Below are positions 8,880 through 22,986 of a stretch of 64,000 bases of DNA, piece after piece; position 1 is the first letter of the stretch; each line of letters starts with the position of its first letter. The stretch lies in assembly GCF_900105785.1 (NCBI RefSeq), contig NZ_LT629799.1:2542001-2606000 (forward strand), written 5' to 3'. Both the position numbers and the translations under genes were made by a program. The notes below the pieces were generated by a model that worked only from the letters and a program-made list of their open reading frames with translations, made no database searches and was not told the DNA's origin. This DNA comes from Microlunatus sagamiharensis. Its GTDB lineage: Bacteria > Actinomycetota > Actinomycetes > Propionibacteriales > Propionibacteriaceae.

Positions 8880-10067
8880 TCAGCCGAGCACGGCGAGGCC
8901 CGGGAGGGACTTGCCCTCCAGGTACTCCAGGCTCGCGCCGCCGCCGGTGGAGATGTGGCCGAAGTCGTCGTCGGCGAAGCCGAGGTCGCGCACGGCCGCG
9001 GCGGAGTCGCCACCACCGACGACCGAGAGCCCGTCGACCTCGGTGAGCGCCTTGGCCACGGCCCGCGTGCCCTCGGCGAACGGCACCCACTCGGCGACGC
9101 CCATCGGGCCGTTCCAGAAGACCGTCCTCGAGGAGGCGATGACCTCGGCGAAGGCCGCGCCCGACTCGGGGCCGATGTCGAGGCCGAGCTGGTCGGCGGG
9201 CATCGCGTCGGCCGCGACGACGGTCGGCGGGGCGTCGGCCTTGAACTCCGGCGCCACGACGATGTCGGTCGGGAGCACGATGCGCTTGCCGTCGGCCTGG
9301 GCGCGCTCCAGGTAGCCCTTCACGACGTCGATCTGGTCGCGCTCCAGCAGGCTGGTGCCGACCTCGTGGCCCTGCGCGGCGAGGAACGTGAAGACCATGC
9401 CGCCGCCGACGAGCAGCGTGTCGGCGGTGCTCAGCAGGTTGTCGATGACCGCCAGCTTGTCCGACACCTTGGCGCCGCCGAGGACGACGGCGTACGGGCG
9501 CTCGGGCGACTCGGTGAGGCGGCGCAGCACCTCGACCTCGGCGAGCACGAGGCCGCCGGCGGCGTTGGGGAGGAGCTGGGCCACGTCGTAGACGCTGGCC
9601 TGCTTGCGGTGCACGACGCCGAAGCCGTCGGAGACGAAGACGTCGCCGAAGGAGGCGTACTTCTGGGCCAGCTCGGCGCGCTCGGCGTCGACCTTGGACT
9701 CCTCGGCCGGCTCGTAGCGGACGTTCTCGAGCATGGCCACCTCGCCGTCGCCGAGGCCGGCGACGATCTCGGCGGCCGACGGCCCGACCACGTCCTCGGC
9801 GAGGCGCACGTCGGTCCCGAGCAGCTCGCCGAGCCGCGCGGCGGCCGGCGCCAGCGAGTACTGGGGGTTCACCTGACCCTTGGGCCGGCCGAGGTGGGCC
9901 ATCACGACGACCTTGGCGCCGGCGTCGCGCAGCTGCGTGAGCGTCGGGACGGAGGCGCGGATGCGGCCGTCGTCGGTGATGGTGCCCCCGTCGAGCGGGA
10001 CGTTCAGGTCGCAGCGGACGAGGACGCGCTTGCCGCGCAGGTCCCCCAGGTCGGCGACGGACTTCAT
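8880..10067 (-). CDS. pgk: Phosphoglycerate kinase
   Basis: Transfers phosphate from 1,3-bisphosphoglycerate to ADP. 395 residues from the ATG at 10067, chosen because a strong AAGGAG site lies just upstream and the protein then begins [31 protein letters not shown] and [12 protein letters not shown] are the substrate-binding N-domain motifs. [14 protein letters not shown] and the GGGDSAAAV stretch are the nucleotide-binding C-domain motifs. Complete and normal in length. Confidence 0.98.
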   Translation of the reverse strand: MKSVADLGDLRGKRVLVRCDLNVPLDGGTITDDGRIRASVPTLTQLRDAGAKVVVMAHLGRPKGQVNPQYSLAPAAARLGELLGTDVRLAEDVVGPSAAEIVAGLGDGEVAMLENVRYEPAEESKVDAERAELAQKYASFGDVFVSDGFGVVHRKQASVYDVAQLLPNAAGGLVLAEVEVLRRLTESPERPYAVVLGGAKVSDKLAVIDNLLSTADTLLVGGGMVFTFLAAQGHEVGTSLLERDQIDVVKGYLERAQADGKRIVLPTDIVVAPEFKADAPPTVVAADAMPADQLGLDIGPESGAAFAEVIASSRTVFWNGPMGVAEWVPFAEGTRAVAKALTEVDGLSVVGGGDSAAAVRDLGFADDDFGHISTGGGASLEYLEGKSLPGLAVLG

Positions 10068-10148
10068 CTGCGGACTCCTTCGCGTGCGGTCAGGCACATG
10101 GGTTGAGGCACCTCGGGCGCTCCCCGGCGGGGACGCCCCAGACGTGGC

Positions 10149-10182
10149 CCGAGCCCGCCGAAGACGTGTTCGACGGGCTCGG
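10149..10182 (-). terminator. Hairpin between gap and pgk
   Basis: A 14-bp inverted repeat with one mismatch (10149-10162 and 10169-10182) around GACGTG, 18 bp after the gap stop. It could reduce read-through from gap into pgk, allowing more GAPDH than the downstream enzymes. Confidence 0.7.
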
Positions 10183-10200
10183 GACGGGACGTGCGTGAGG

Positions 10201-11217
<1,017 letters not shown>

Positions 11218-11298
11218 TCACAGGGTGGTCCAGCAAGCCCTTGCCGGGCTCGTCCCCACGATAACGAAGTCGTTTCTCCCGCGTTACGACCGCTCGCC

Positions 11299-11339
11299 CA
11301 CTGGTCTGATACCAGATGGGCACCTGGTACGCCCAGTGG
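11299..11339 (-). terminator. Nested inverted repeat between the Gfo/Idh gene and gap
   Basis: Outer arms CCACTGG/CCAGTGG (11299-11305, 11333-11339) enclose inner arms TACCAG/CTGGTA (11310-11315, 11324-11329). The element lies 14 bp beyond the stop of the Gfo/Idh gene, so a terminator is the simplest reading. The overlapping half-sites CTGGT-N5-ACCAG also resemble a GntR-type operator and sit about 95-135 bp upstream of gap, so an operator remains possible. Confidence 0.5.
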
Positions 11340-11353
11340 TCACATGATCAAGG

Positions 11354-12469
11354 TCACGCGGGCCGGCCGACGACGTCGTGCACCGGCGACCAGGACCGGA
11401 GCCGTTCGCGCACCGCCGCGTCCCGCTCGTCGGCCAGCGCGGTCGCGTACGCGGCCTCGAGGACCTCGGCCAGCTGCACGCGGCGACCGTCCCGGGCCGA
11501 CAGCACGGCGGCCTCGACCACCGCCAGGCTCATCACGTTCGCGTGCACCTCGCCCGACGGCACACCTCCGTGCCGGAGCGCCGCGACGAGCTCGGCGAGC
11601 GCACCGGCCGTCTCCTCGGGCTCCTCCCCCACGACCGCCGGGACGGGCGTCCCGTCGAGCCGCTCCGCCACCGGCACGCCGTCGCCGTCCCAGACCGCGC
11701 TCCCGCCCTCGGCGCCGACCCGCCAGCGCCCGTTCCAGGAGGTCTCCAGACCCGGGGCGCACCAGCTGCCGGAGAAGGTGAAGCGGGCGCCGGACGCGAA
11801 GGCCACGACGACCTCCGCCGAGGCGTCGCCGGCGAACCAGCTCCACGCGGGGTTGTGGCTCTCGCAGTAGACCGACACCGGTTCGCTGCCGGCCAGGTCG
11901 CGGGCGAGGTCGAGCTGGTGGATCGCCATGTCGACGAGGAGCGGCTGCTCCATCTCCTCGCGGAAGCCGCCGAAGTGCGGCGCCCGGAAGAACGCGCAGC
12001 CGAGCGAGGCGACCGGGCCGAGCTCGGCGAGCTGGCGCCGCAGGGCCGCGAGGTGGCGGAAGTAGCGGCGCGACTGCGAGACGACGAGCAGGCGGCCCGC
12101 GACCTCCGAGGCCGCCGCCAGCGACAGCCCCTCGGCGACGGTCGGCGCGAGCGGCTTCTCGCTCAGCACGGTCATCCCGGCGCGCAGGGCCGCCGAGGAG
12201 ACGGCGTGGTGCGCGCCCGGGACGGTCACGTTCAGCAGGACGTCGGGCGGCTCGACCGCCAGCCGGTCGTACGCGGTGGCCACCGGCACCCCGGCGTGGC
12301 CCTCCTCGTCCGCGGCCCGGCGGGCGGTGGCCTCGTCCAGGTCGACGAGGCCGACGAGCTCGACGTCGGGGTCCGCCGCGAGGGTGCGGAGCCACGTCCG
12401 GCCCATGCCGCCGGCACCGACCTGCACGACCCGCACCGGGCGGTTCGGCGGCACCGTCGGGTTCGTCAC
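11354..12469 (-). CDS. Gfo/Idh/MocA family oxidoreductase
   Basis: 371-residue NAD(P)-dependent sugar or inositol dehydrogenase-like protein. The N-terminus has VVQVGAGGMGRTWLRTLAAD (Rossmann fold) and VGLVDLDEA for the adenine ribose. SEKPLAPTVAEG carries the family EKP motif with the catalytic lysine, followed by the C-terminal alpha/beta domain (QLDLARDLAG is the H/D-type active-site helix). Substrate unknown. It lies about 37 bp downstream of whiA on the same strand and may be read through from it. Confidence 0.85.
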   Translation of the reverse strand: MTNPTVPPNRPVRVVQVGAGGMGRTWLRTLAADPDVELVGLVDLDEATARRAADEEGHAGVPVATAYDRLAVEPPDVLLNVTVPGAHHAVSSAALRAGMTVLSEKPLAPTVAEGLSLAAASEVAGRLLVVSQSRRYFRHLAALRRQLAELGPVASLGCAFFRAPHFGGFREEMEQPLLVDMAIHQLDLARDLAGSEPVSVYCESHNPAWSWFAGDASAEVVVAFASGARFTFSGSWCAPGLETSWNGRWRVGAEGGSAVWDGDGVPVAERLDGTPVPAVVGEEPEETAGALAELVAALRHGGVPSGEVHANVMSLAVVEAAVLSARDGRRVQLAEVLEAAYATALADERDAAVRERLRSWSPVHDVVGRPA

Positions 12470-12506
12470 GGCCTACGCCTGCCCGGTCTCGTCGACCGCG
12501 TCCGGC

Positions 12507-13487
12507 TCAGTCCTCGAGCATGTCCGAGGTGAGCGAGGCCTCGGTGTTCGGGATGCCGAGCTCGGCGGCCTTCTTGTCGGCCGTGGCCAGCAGGCGCCGG
12601 ATGCGTCCGGCCACCGCGTCCTTGGTCAGCTGCGGGGTGTGCAGCTGACCCAGCTCCTCGAGGCTGGCCTGCTGGTGCTCGACGCGGAGGTGGCCGGCGA
12701 CCTTGAGGTGCTCGGGGACGTCGTCGCCGAGGATCTCGAGGGCCCGCTCCACCCGGGCGCCCGCGGCGACGGCCGCACGGGCCGAGCGGCGCAGGTTCGC
12801 GTCGTCGAAGTTGGCGAGCCGGTTGGCCGAGGCGCGGACCTCGCGCCGCATCCGGCGCTCCTCCCAGGCCATCAGGGAGTCGTGGGCGCCGAGGTGGGTC
12901 AGCAGCGCGGCGATCGCGTCGCCGTCGCGCACCACGACGCGGTCGACCGCCCGCACCTCGCGGGCCTTGGCCGGGATCCCGAGGCGGCGGGCGGCGCCGA
13001 CGAGGGCGAGCGCGGCCTCCGGGCCGGGGCAGGTCACCTCGAGGGCCATGGAGCGGCCGGGCTCGGTCAGCGAGCCGTGGGCGAGGAAGGCGCCCCGCCA
13101 CGCGGCGACGCAGTCGCAGGTCCCGCCGCTGACGACCTGGGCCGGGAGCCCACGGGCCGGGCGGCCCTTGGAGTCGACGAGCCCGGTCTGGCGGGCGAGG
13201 GCGTCGCCGTCCTTGACCACGCGGACGACGTAGCGCGTGCCCCGGCGCAGCCCGTTGCCGTTGACGACGACGAGGTCGCTGCTGTGGCCGAAGACGTCGG
13301 CGATCTCGGTCCGCAGGCGCCGGGCCGCGGCACCGGTGTCGAGCTCGGCCTCGATCACGATCTTGCCGCTCACCACGTGCAGGCCGTTGGCGAAGCGCAG
13401 CATGGCCGCGACCTCGGACTTGCGGCAGCACGGCTTGGTGACCTTGACGGTCGCGAGCTCCGCCTTCACCTGCGCCGTCATCGCCAT
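12507..13487 (-). CDS. whiA: DNA-binding regulator WhiA
   Basis: Actinobacterial homologue of the sporulation and cell division regulator WhiA (DUF199). It has a degenerate LAGLIDADG homing-endonuclease fold fused to a C-terminal helix-turn-helix. 326 residues from the ATG at 13487 ([11 protein letters not shown]), which matches the usual family start. Conserved stretches include [44 protein letters not shown], and [17 protein letters not shown] before the helix-turn-helix. It is last of uvrC-rapZ-yvcK-whiA, the standard order. Confidence 0.96.
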   Translation of the reverse strand: MAMTAQVKAELATVKVTKPCCRKSEVAAMLRFANGLHVVSGKIVIEAELDTGAAARRLRTEIADVFGHSSDLVVVNGNGLRRGTRYVVRVVKDGDALARQTGLVDSKGRPARGLPAQVVSGGTCDCVAAWRGAFLAHGSLTEPGRSMALEVTCPGPEAALALVGAARRLGIPAKAREVRAVDRVVVRDGDAIAALLTHLGAHDSLMAWEERRMRREVRASANRLANFDDANLRRSARAAVAAGARVERALEILGDDVPEHLKVAGHLRVEHQQASLEELGQLHTPQLTKDAVAGRIRRLLATADKKAAELGIPNTEASLTSDMLED

Positions 13488-13572
13488 GCGGGGAACTATG
13501 CCACGGCTGTCACGCACCCCTCCCCGTCCCGGGACGGACGAAAAGACGGGCCGGGCGGGTGGTAGGGAGCGC

Positions 13573-14580
13573 TCAGACGCCCATGATCTCGGCGTACGCC
13601 GACGCCAGCCGGAGCGGGTCGTGGCGCGGTGAGCCGTCGCGCACCGCGAGGTCGGCGAGGGCGAGCTCCGCACCCAGGGAGTCGGCCCAGGCCGGCAGGT
13701 GCGGGTCCTCGGAGGCGAAGCCGCTGTCGGCCAGGACGACGTCCAGGCGGAGCTTGGGCGCGTGGTCGGCGAGCAGCTCGATGTGCTTGGCCGCCGAGAA
13801 GCCCGCGGTCTCCTCCGCCGGCTCCAGGTTGAGCACCAGCACGCGCTTGGCCGAGGTGGTCTCGATCGCCTCGGCGAGCTGCGGGACCAGCAGGTGCGGG
13901 ATCACCGAGGTGAACCACGACCCCGGCCCGAGCACCACCCAGTCGGCGGCGAGCACGGCGTCGACCGACTCGGGGCAGGCCGGCGGGTCCTCGGGGAGCA
14001 GGTGGACCGAGCACACCTCCCCCGTCGTCTTCGCCACGCGCGCCTGGCCGCGGACGGAGGAGACCTCGTCCGGGTGCTCGGCCGACAGCCCGATGACGTC
14101 GGCCTCGATCTCGAGGGGCACCGAGGCCATCGGCAGCACGCGGCCGGTGCAGCCCAGCAGGCGGGCGACCATGTCGAGCCCGGCGACCGGGTCGCCGAGC
14201 CGCTCCCACAGGCCGGCGATCAGCAGGTTGCCGATGGCGTGGTCGCCGAGCGGGCCCGGGGACTGGAAGCGGTACTGCAGCACGTCGGCCCAGGTGCGAC
14301 CGGACTCGTCGTCGCCGCACAGGGCGGCCAGGGCCATGCGCAGGTCGCCGGGCGGCAGGCAGCCGAGCTCGCGGCGCAGCCGGCCCGAGGAACCGCCGTC
14401 GTCGGCGACGGTGACGATCGCGGTGAGGCGGTCGGTGACCCGCCGCAGCGCCGAGAGCGAGGCGGAGAGCCCGTGGCCGCCGCCGAAGGCGACCACCGCC
14501 GGGCGCCGCTCGACCAGCGGACGCCCGTGCAGCCGCACCGGCGCGCGCACCGCCCCCGGCGCTCTCATGCGGTCGCTCAC
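13573..14580 (-). CDS. yvcK: Gluconeogenesis factor YvcK/CofD-like protein
   Basis: 335 residues with the YvcK/CofD fold. [20 protein letters not shown] is the N-terminal nucleotide-binding loop, [18 protein letters not shown] is highly conserved, and [12 protein letters not shown] follows. [17 protein letters not shown] is the typical C-terminal motif. YvcK proteins bind UDP-GlcNAc and coordinate carbon metabolism with cell wall synthesis and shape; here this is known only from the family. Its partners rapZ and whiA flank it. Confidence 0.93.
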   Translation of the reverse strand: MSDRMRAPGAVRAPVRLHGRPLVERRPAVVAFGGGHGLSASLSALRRVTDRLTAIVTVADDGGSSGRLRRELGCLPPGDLRMALAALCGDDESGRTWADVLQYRFQSPGPLGDHAIGNLLIAGLWERLGDPVAGLDMVARLLGCTGRVLPMASVPLEIEADVIGLSAEHPDEVSSVRGQARVAKTTGEVCSVHLLPEDPPACPESVDAVLAADWVVLGPGSWFTSVIPHLLVPQLAEAIETTSAKRVLVLNLEPAEETAGFSAAKHIELLADHAPKLRLDVVLADSGFASEDPHLPAWADSLGAELALADLAVRDGSPRHDPLRLASAYAEIMGV

Positions 14581-14598
14581 CCCCGCATCATGCCCGGC

Positions 14599-15540
14599 TC
14601 ACTCCCGGCCCAGGTCGCGGTGCAGCACCGTGGTGGGCAGGCCGTCGGCCCGCAGCCGCCGGGCCAGCTCCTCGGAGATGGCCGTGCTGCGGTGCTTGCC
14701 GCCGGTGCAGCCGATGCCGATCGTGGCGAAGCGCTTGCCCTCGTGCAGGTAGCCCTGCGAGACCGTCTCCAGCACCTGCTCGAGCGAGTCGAGGAAGGGC
14801 TCGGCGCCCGGCTGGCCCAGCACGTACGCGCTCACCGGCGCGCTCAGCCCGGTCTGCGGGCGCAGCTCGGGCACCCAGTGCGGGTTGGGCAGGAAGCGCA
14901 CGTCGAAGATCATGTCCGCGTCGAGCGGGATGCCGTTCTTGAAGCCGAACGACAGCACCGTCACCCGCAGCGCGTGGTCCGGGCCGCCGTACGCGTGCGT
15001 GATCCGCGAGCCGAGCTGGTGCACGTTCAGCGAGGAGGTGTCGATGACCAGGTCGGCCGCCGCGCGGAGCGTGGCCAGGAGCTCGCGCTCGCGGTGGATG
15101 CCGTCCAGCAGGCGCCCGTCGCCCTGGAGCGGGTGCGGCCGGCGGACCGACTCCTGGCGCCGCACGATGACGTCGTCGGAGGCCTCGACGTAGACGATCT
15201 CGGGGACCGTGCCGGCCTCCTTGAGCTCGGCGAACATCGTCGGCAGCTGCTCGAAGAACGAGCGCGTCCGCACGTCGAGCACCACCGCGAGCTGCCGGAT
15301 GCCGGTCCGGCGGGCCTCGTCGCAGACGTCGGGCAGCACGCTCGGCGGCAGGTTGTCGACCACGTACCAGCCGAGGTCCTCGAGGTTGTCGGCCGTCGTC
15401 GACCGACCTGCGCCGGACATGCCGCTCACCACGACCAGGCGCAGGGGCGCGACCTCGGTCGCGGTCACGTCGGTCAGGGCGGCGCGTTCGTCGATGGGCG
15501 GCGTGGGGGCGGTCGCCGTCTCTGTGCTCACGCCGCCCAT
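14599..15540 (-). CDS. rapZ: RNase adapter protein RapZ family P-loop protein
   Basis: 313-residue P-loop ATP/GTP-binding protein. LVVVSGMSGAGRSTTADNLE is the Walker A region, followed by DLGWYVVDNLPPSVLP. The C-terminal domain has SFGFKNGIPLDADMIFDVRF and IGIGCTGGKHRS, both diagnostic of the family. In enterobacteria RapZ controls an amino-sugar regulatory RNA; the actinobacterial role is less clear. ATG at 15540 was chosen; GTG at 15531 is an alternative. Confidence 0.93.
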   Translation of the reverse strand: MGGVSTETATAPTPPIDERAALTDVTATEVAPLRLVVVSGMSGAGRSTTADNLEDLGWYVVDNLPPSVLPDVCDEARRTGIRQLAVVLDVRTRSFFEQLPTMFAELKEAGTVPEIVYVEASDDVIVRRQESVRRPHPLQGDGRLLDGIHRERELLATLRAAADLVIDTSSLNVHQLGSRITHAYGGPDHALRVTVLSFGFKNGIPLDADMIFDVRFLPNPHWVPELRPQTGLSAPVSAYVLGQPGAEPFLDSLEQVLETVSQGYLHEGKRFATIGIGCTGGKHRSTAISEELARRLRADGLPTTVLHRDLGRE

Positions 15541-15900
15541 TATCCGTCCGAGCGGACGCTCACGCAGGCCCCGCGCGCCGACCACCCCGCAGGAAGTGGC
15601 CGTGGGCAGCGCCAACACCACGACGGAGCCGCGGGGGCACTCCCGAGACCGCGCTCCGAGCCCGCCCGACCGGCGACCCGACCGACATGACCGCAGGGGC
15701 GGGCCGACCGCTGGGGCCGTCCGCAGTCGTGACGTCGGAGGCGGGTGCCTGGACGAGGGCGTCGGGCGTGGATGGGTCTGGCGGGAGCACGGGCGTATGC
15801 CGTCCGCCGCACACGAAGCAGAGGTGAGGACGCTCGTGCGGATGGTTGTCCGACGCCCTCGTCCAGGTGCCCGCCGGCAGCAAACGGACGAAGGACGGGC
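15541..15900. other. Intergenic region uvrC/rapZ
   Basis: This 360-bp gap between the uvrC stop and the rapZ start holds a long inverted repeat, listed separately. Open frames exist but have no ribosome binding site or family resemblance, so I see no gene. A rapZ promoter may lie in 15541-15740. Confidence 0.5.
15740..15875 (-). repeat. Long inverted repeat beyond uvrC
   Basis: Two 26-bp arms (15740-15765 and 15850-15875) match at 24 positions and are separated by 84 nt, which can itself pair partly (CCGCACACGAAGC against GCTCGTGCGG). The 3' arm begins 26 bp from the uvrC stop. As RNA it would form a hairpin of about 135 nt. It may be a terminator, a processing site or a leader element of rapZ; no T-tract is present. 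Confidence 0.65.
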
Positions 15901-17904
15901 TCAGCGGTCGACCAGTACCTCGCCCGTGGCCATGTCGATCGCGTCGCCGGCCGGGCGGGAGTCGAGCGCGGCGAGGACCGCTTGCGCGGTCTTGAGGCCG
16001 AACCCCGGCACCGCGGCGATGTCCTCGACGCTGGCGGCGCGCAGCTTCTTGAGCGAGCCGAAGTGGTGCAGCAGCGCCTTGCGCCGCACCTCGCCGAGCC
16101 CGGGCACCTGGTCGAGCACCGACTCGACCATGCTCTTGCTGCGCCGCCCGCGGTGGTGGGTGATGGCGAATCGGTGCGCCTCGTCGCGGACGCGCTGGAG
16201 CAGGTAGAGCCCCTCGCTCGTGCGCGGGAGGATCACCGGGTCCGGCGCGTCGGGCAACCAGACCTCCTCGAGGCGCTTGGCCAGGCCGCAGAGCGCGACG
16301 TCGTCGACGCCCAGCTCGTCCATGGCGGCCGCGGCGGCGGCGACCTGCGGCGGTCCGCCGTCGACGACGACGAGCTGTGGCACGTACGCGAAGCGGCGCG
16401 GCGCGCCGGTCTCGGGGTCGATGAGCAGCGGCCCCTCGCCGCCGGAGCCGTCGGTCGCGGACTGCGCCGCGCGACGGTCGTCGATCATCCGCTTGAAGCG
16501 GCGCGTGATGACCTCGTGCATGGAGGCGACGTCGTTCTGGCCGTCCACGCCGCGGATGACGAAGCGGCGGTACTCGCTCTTGCGCGGCAGGCCGTCCTCG
16601 AAGACGACCATCGAGGCGACGACCTCGGTGCCCTGCAGGTTGGAGATGTCGAAGCACTCGATGCGCAGCGGGGCGCCCGGCAGCTCGAGGGCCTCCTGGA
16701 TCTCCTCCAACGCCCGGTTGCGGGTCGACAGGTCGCTCGCGCGGGTGGTCTTGTGCCGGATCAGCGCCTCGGCAGCGTTCTTGGCGACCGTCTCCATGAG
16801 CGTGCGCTTGTCGCCGCGCTGCGGGACGCGGATGCCCACGTGGGAGCCGCGGCGCTCGCTGAGCAGCTCCGTGAGCGAGTCGAGCGAGGTCGGCAGCTCG
16901 GGCACGAGGATCTCGCGCGGCACCGCGTCGCGCGGGTCGGGGTCGTGGTCGGACTCCGCGTACAGCTGGAGGAGGAACTGCTCGACCAGCTCGGGCGTGC
17001 CGCCCTCGTCGAAGCGGTCGGCGACCCAGCCGCGCTCGCCGCGGATCCGGCCGCCGCGGACGTGGAAGATCTGCACCGCGACCTCGAGCGGGTCCTCGGC
17101 CAGGGCGATGACGTCGGCGTCCGTGCCGTCGGCGAAGACCACCGCGTTGCGCTCCAGCGCGCGCTGCATCGCCTGGGCGTCGTCGCGGAGCCGGGCGGCG
17201 CGCTCGAAGTCCATCTCGTCGCTCGCCGCGCGCATCTTGCGCTCGATCGAGCGGATCATCGGCGTCGCCTGCCCGCCCATGAACTGGCAGAAGTCGTCGA
17301 CGATCTCGCGGTGCTCCTCCGGCGTCACCTTGCCCACGCAGGGCGCCGAGCACTTGTCGATGTAGCCGAGCAGGCAGGGCCGGCCGAGCAGCTGGTGGTT
17401 GCGGAAGACCCCGGGCCGGCACGAGCGCATCGGGAAGACGTGCAGCAGCTGGTCGACCGTCTCGCGGATGGCCCAGGCGTGGCTGTACGGGCCGAAGTAG
17501 CGGTTGCCCTTGCGCTTGGGCCCGCGCCCGACCATCACCCGCGGGTACTCCTCGCTCAGCGTCACCGCGAGCCAGGGGTAGGACTTGTCGTCGCGGTACT
17601 TGACGTTGAACCGCGGGTCGAACTCCTTGATCCAGGAGTACTCGAGCTGGAGCGACTCGACCTCGGTCTGGACGACGGTCCACTCGACCTTGGTCGCGGT
17701 CGTGACCATCTGCCGGGTGCGCTCGTGCAGCCCCCGCGGGTCGGCGAAGTAGGAGTTCAGCCGCTGGCGCAGGCTCTTGGCCTTGCCGACGTAGATGACC
17801 CGCCCGTTCTCGTCGGAGAAGCGGTAGACGCCCGGCTGCTCGGGGATCGACCCGGGTGCCGGGCGGTAGGACAGCGGCGAGCGCCGAGCACGGGTTCCAG
17901 GCAC
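15901..17904 (-). CDS. uvrC: Excinuclease ABC subunit C
   Basis: Dual-incision nuclease of nucleotide excision repair. 667 residues. The N-terminal GIY-YIG domain starts at [21 protein letters not shown] cysteine-rich stretch ([17 protein letters not shown]) and a UVR UvrB-binding region follow. The C-terminal RNase H-like nuclease has [20 protein letters not shown] and [11 protein letters not shown], and a helix-hairpin-helix pair near [13 protein letters not shown] and [13 protein letters not shown] ends it. All expected domains are present. Confidence 0.97.
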   Translation of the reverse strand: MPGTRARRSPLSYRPAPGSIPEQPGVYRFSDENGRVIYVGKAKSLRQRLNSYFADPRGLHERTRQMVTTATKVEWTVVQTEVESLQLEYSWIKEFDPRFNVKYRDDKSYPWLAVTLSEEYPRVMVGRGPKRKGNRYFGPYSHAWAIRETVDQLLHVFPMRSCRPGVFRNHQLLGRPCLLGYIDKCSAPCVGKVTPEEHREIVDDFCQFMGGQATPMIRSIERKMRAASDEMDFERAARLRDDAQAMQRALERNAVVFADGTDADVIALAEDPLEVAVQIFHVRGGRIRGERGWVADRFDEGGTPELVEQFLLQLYAESDHDPDPRDAVPREILVPELPTSLDSLTELLSERRGSHVGIRVPQRGDKRTLMETVAKNAAEALIRHKTTRASDLSTRNRALEEIQEALELPGAPLRIECFDISNLQGTEVVASMVVFEDGLPRKSEYRRFVIRGVDGQNDVASMHEVITRRFKRMIDDRRAAQSATDGSGGEGPLLIDPETGAPRRFAYVPQLVVVDGGPPQVAAAAAAMDELGVDDVALCGLAKRLEEVWLPDAPDPVILPRTSEGLYLLQRVRDEAHRFAITHHRGRRSKSMVESVLDQVPGLGEVRRKALLHHFGSLKKLRAASVEDIAAVPGFGLKTAQAVLAALDSRPAGDAIDMATGEVLVDR

Positions 17905-17958
17905 GGGCCCCAGGTTAGGTCGCCCCGCTGACAGTCCCGCCGCCCCGAGACGGCCGGC

Positions 17959-18507
17959 TCATCCGGTGACGTAGACCTTCGACCCGACGACGGTGGTCGC
18001 CGACTCCGCCAGCGGCTTGTTCGCCGGGCCCTGCTTGACCGAGCCGTCCTCGACCGAGAACTCGCTGCCGTGGCAGGGGCACTCGATGACGCCGTTCGCG
18101 ACCTTGGTGACCGGGCAGCCCTGGTGCGTGCAGATCTTGCTGAAGGCCTTGAACGTGCCCGCGCTCGGCTGCGTGACGACGTAGTCGGCGTCGTCGAGGA
18201 TCACGCCACCGCCCGTCGGGACGTCGGCGGTCGCCACGCTCGGCCCGCTCGGCGCGGCCTCGCTCGACGCCTCCGCGGACGCGGACGCGCTGGGGCTGCT
18301 CGCGGCGGGGCTGGAGGACGCGCTGGTGGGCGCGGCGGAGGTGGGCACGGGGGCGCCCGCCTGGCCCTCGGCCCCGCACGCGGCCAGCGTCAGCACGGCG
18401 CCGCCCGAGACCACGACGATGCCCGCCGTACGCAGCACGTCCCGTCGCGACGGGGCGAGGCTTCCCTGGTCCACGCGGGTCTCTTCGGAGGTGTCGAGAC
18501 GGTTCAT
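17959..18507 (-). CDS. Tat-exported Rieske [2Fe-2S] lipoprotein
   Basis: 182 residues from the ATG at 18507. The signal has twin arginines (SRRDVLRTAGIVVVSGG) and ends in a lipobox LAAC, so it should be a Tat-exported lipoprotein on the outer face of the membrane. A long Ser/Ala/Pro linker follows. The Rieske fold has both cluster motifs CTHQGC and CPCHGS, giving the two Cys and two His ligands. Such stand-alone ferredoxin-like Rieske proteins are frequent in actinobacteria; the partner is unknown. It is not the cytochrome bc1 Rieske, which is larger. Confidence 0.88.
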   Translation of the reverse strand: MNRLDTSEETRVDQGSLAPSRRDVLRTAGIVVVSGGAVLTLAACGAEGQAGAPVPTSAAPTSASSSPAASSPSASASAEASSEAAPSGPSVATADVPTGGGVILDDADYVVTQPSAGTFKAFSKICTHQGCPVTKVANGVIECPCHGSEFSVEDGSVKQGPANKPLAESATTVVGSKVYVTG

Positions 18508-18615
18508 CGGTCGCTCCCGGGGTCGAGCAGGCTGGGGCCAGCCGCTGGTTGATCGGCCAACGACCCGGGCCACGCCGGTGGTTCCCGACGCCGGGCGCCC
18601 TGCGACCCTCGACGG

Positions 18616-18962
18616 GTGGAGGGACGTCGACTCGCGCTGCCGTCGGTCCCACCCGGGTCGGTCCTGCTGCGGCCCTTCGCCGACACCGACGTGCCCATGC
18701 TGCGCGACCTGGCGACGGACCCGTACGTGCCGACGATCGCGGCGTCGCCGGCCAGGCGCTGCGCGCGCTCACGACCTTCGCGTGGACCCTGCCGGACGTC
18801 CTCCGCGTCGAGCTCTTCGTCGAGCCCTGGAACATCGCGTCGCTGCGCACCGCCGAGGTCGCCGGGTACGTCCGGGAGGCTGTGCTGCCCGGTGCGGAGG
18901 TCCGCGGCCGGTCGACCGACCTCGTGAGGCTGGCGCTCAGCCGGCCGAGCGACCACCCGTGA
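18616..18962 (+). pseudogene. Broken GNAT N-acetyltransferase
   Basis: The first ~48 codons encode a typical GNAT beginning (GSVLLRPFADTDVPMLRDLA, then DPYVPTIA). From about 18750 the similarity continues in a different frame with the family end (LTTFAWTLPDVLRVELFVEP, then WNIASLRTAEVAGYVREAVL). The central region that carries the acetyl-CoA P-loop is missing, so an internal deletion with a frame change is the best explanation. The 3' end overlaps the convergent ProC-like gene by 26 bp. It cannot give a working enzyme as it stands. Confidence 0.75.
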
Positions 18963-19731
18963 CGCGCGCGAGCACCGCGTCCAGCGCCGTCTCGACCACC
19001 GCGTGGGTCCCGGCCGCGCGGACGTGCTCACGGACCTGCTGGTTGAGCCCGCCCGGCGTGGCGTGGTCGTCGGCGAGGGCACCGAGCTCGCGGTCGGGCT
19101 CGGCGGCCAGCGCGTCGCTCAGCCCGCGCAGCAGCTCGCCGACGTAGGCCCGCGCGTCGGGGCCGGGGACGCCCTGGCCCGCGAGCCAGGCCTCGACGGT
19201 CGCGAGCAGGTCGAGCTGCGTGGCGGCGAAGGCTGAGGCCGCGCTGAAGGCGTCGAACGCCAGCTCGTCCTCGAGGGCGGCGACCTCGCCGAGCCGGGCG
19301 AACAGCGCCAGCGCGGCCGGCTCGGGCGGCACGACCGGCACGAGACCCTGCCGGGCCGCGACCGAGGGCAGCGGGATGGCCCGGGCCACGCGGGTCGCCG
19401 GGGCCACCGCGGCGAGCAGGTCGGCGACCGGCAGTGCGGCGACGACGCTGACCACGACCTGCTCGGCGCTGAACCGCAACCCGTCGAGCACCGCGGGGGC
19501 GTCCACCGGCCGCGGTGCGAGCACCACGCAGGGCGCGGCGTCGACGACCGCCTGGTTGTCGGACGCCACCCGCACGTTGCCGAACCGCGCCGCGAGCGCA
19601 GCGCTGACGGCGGCGCCACGCGGCGACACGACGATCGCGGGCGGGTCGTCGAGGGTGCTCAGCCCCTCGACCATCGCCCGGGTGATCGCCCCGGTGCCGA
19701 CGAACCCGTACGCCGCAGCCCAGCCGCTCAC
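18937..19731 (-). CDS. Pyrroline-5-carboxylate reductase-like NAD(P)-binding protein
   Basis: 264 residues. It has the ProC architecture, with GFVGTGAITRAMVEGL as dinucleotide loop and an all-helical C-terminal dimer domain. The two signature regions differ from true ProC: the usual RxMPNTPA is RAIPLPSVA, and the usual SPGGTT is TPGGLNQQV. It may be a diverged ProC or an enzyme with another imine substrate. It starts 7 bp behind uvrA, so it is probably co-transcribed with it. Confidence 0.75.
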   Translation of the reverse strand: MSGWAAAYGFVGTGAITRAMVEGLSTLDDPPAIVVSPRGAAVSAALAARFGNVRVASDNQAVVDAAPCVVLAPRPVDAPAVLDGLRFSAEQVVVSVVAALPVADLLAAVAPATRVARAIPLPSVAARQGLVPVVPPEPAALALFARLGEVAALEDELAFDAFSAASAFAATQLDLLATVEAWLAGQGVPGPDARAYVGELLRGLSDALAAEPDRELGALADDHATPGGLNQQVREHVRAAGTHAVVETALDAVLARVTGGRSAG

Positions 19732-19738
19732 GCCGGGA

Positions 19739-22864
<3,126 letters not shown>

Positions 22865-22986
22865 CGACAGTTCCGAACCCCGCGAGAGGGCCCGGGTATT
22901 CCCCCTCCGGCCGCGTCCGTCCGGGCCCGGTGGTGCGAACGCGCGGCGGCTCGGCGCCGACGGAACGCCCCCGCTAGCCTCGCCCC

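Noticed and set aside
15560-15900. Open frame through the uvrC/rapZ gap with a CxxC-like stretch
   Set aside because: It runs through an inverted repeat, has no start with a ribosome binding site of its own and is just the continuation of a uvrC shadow frame.
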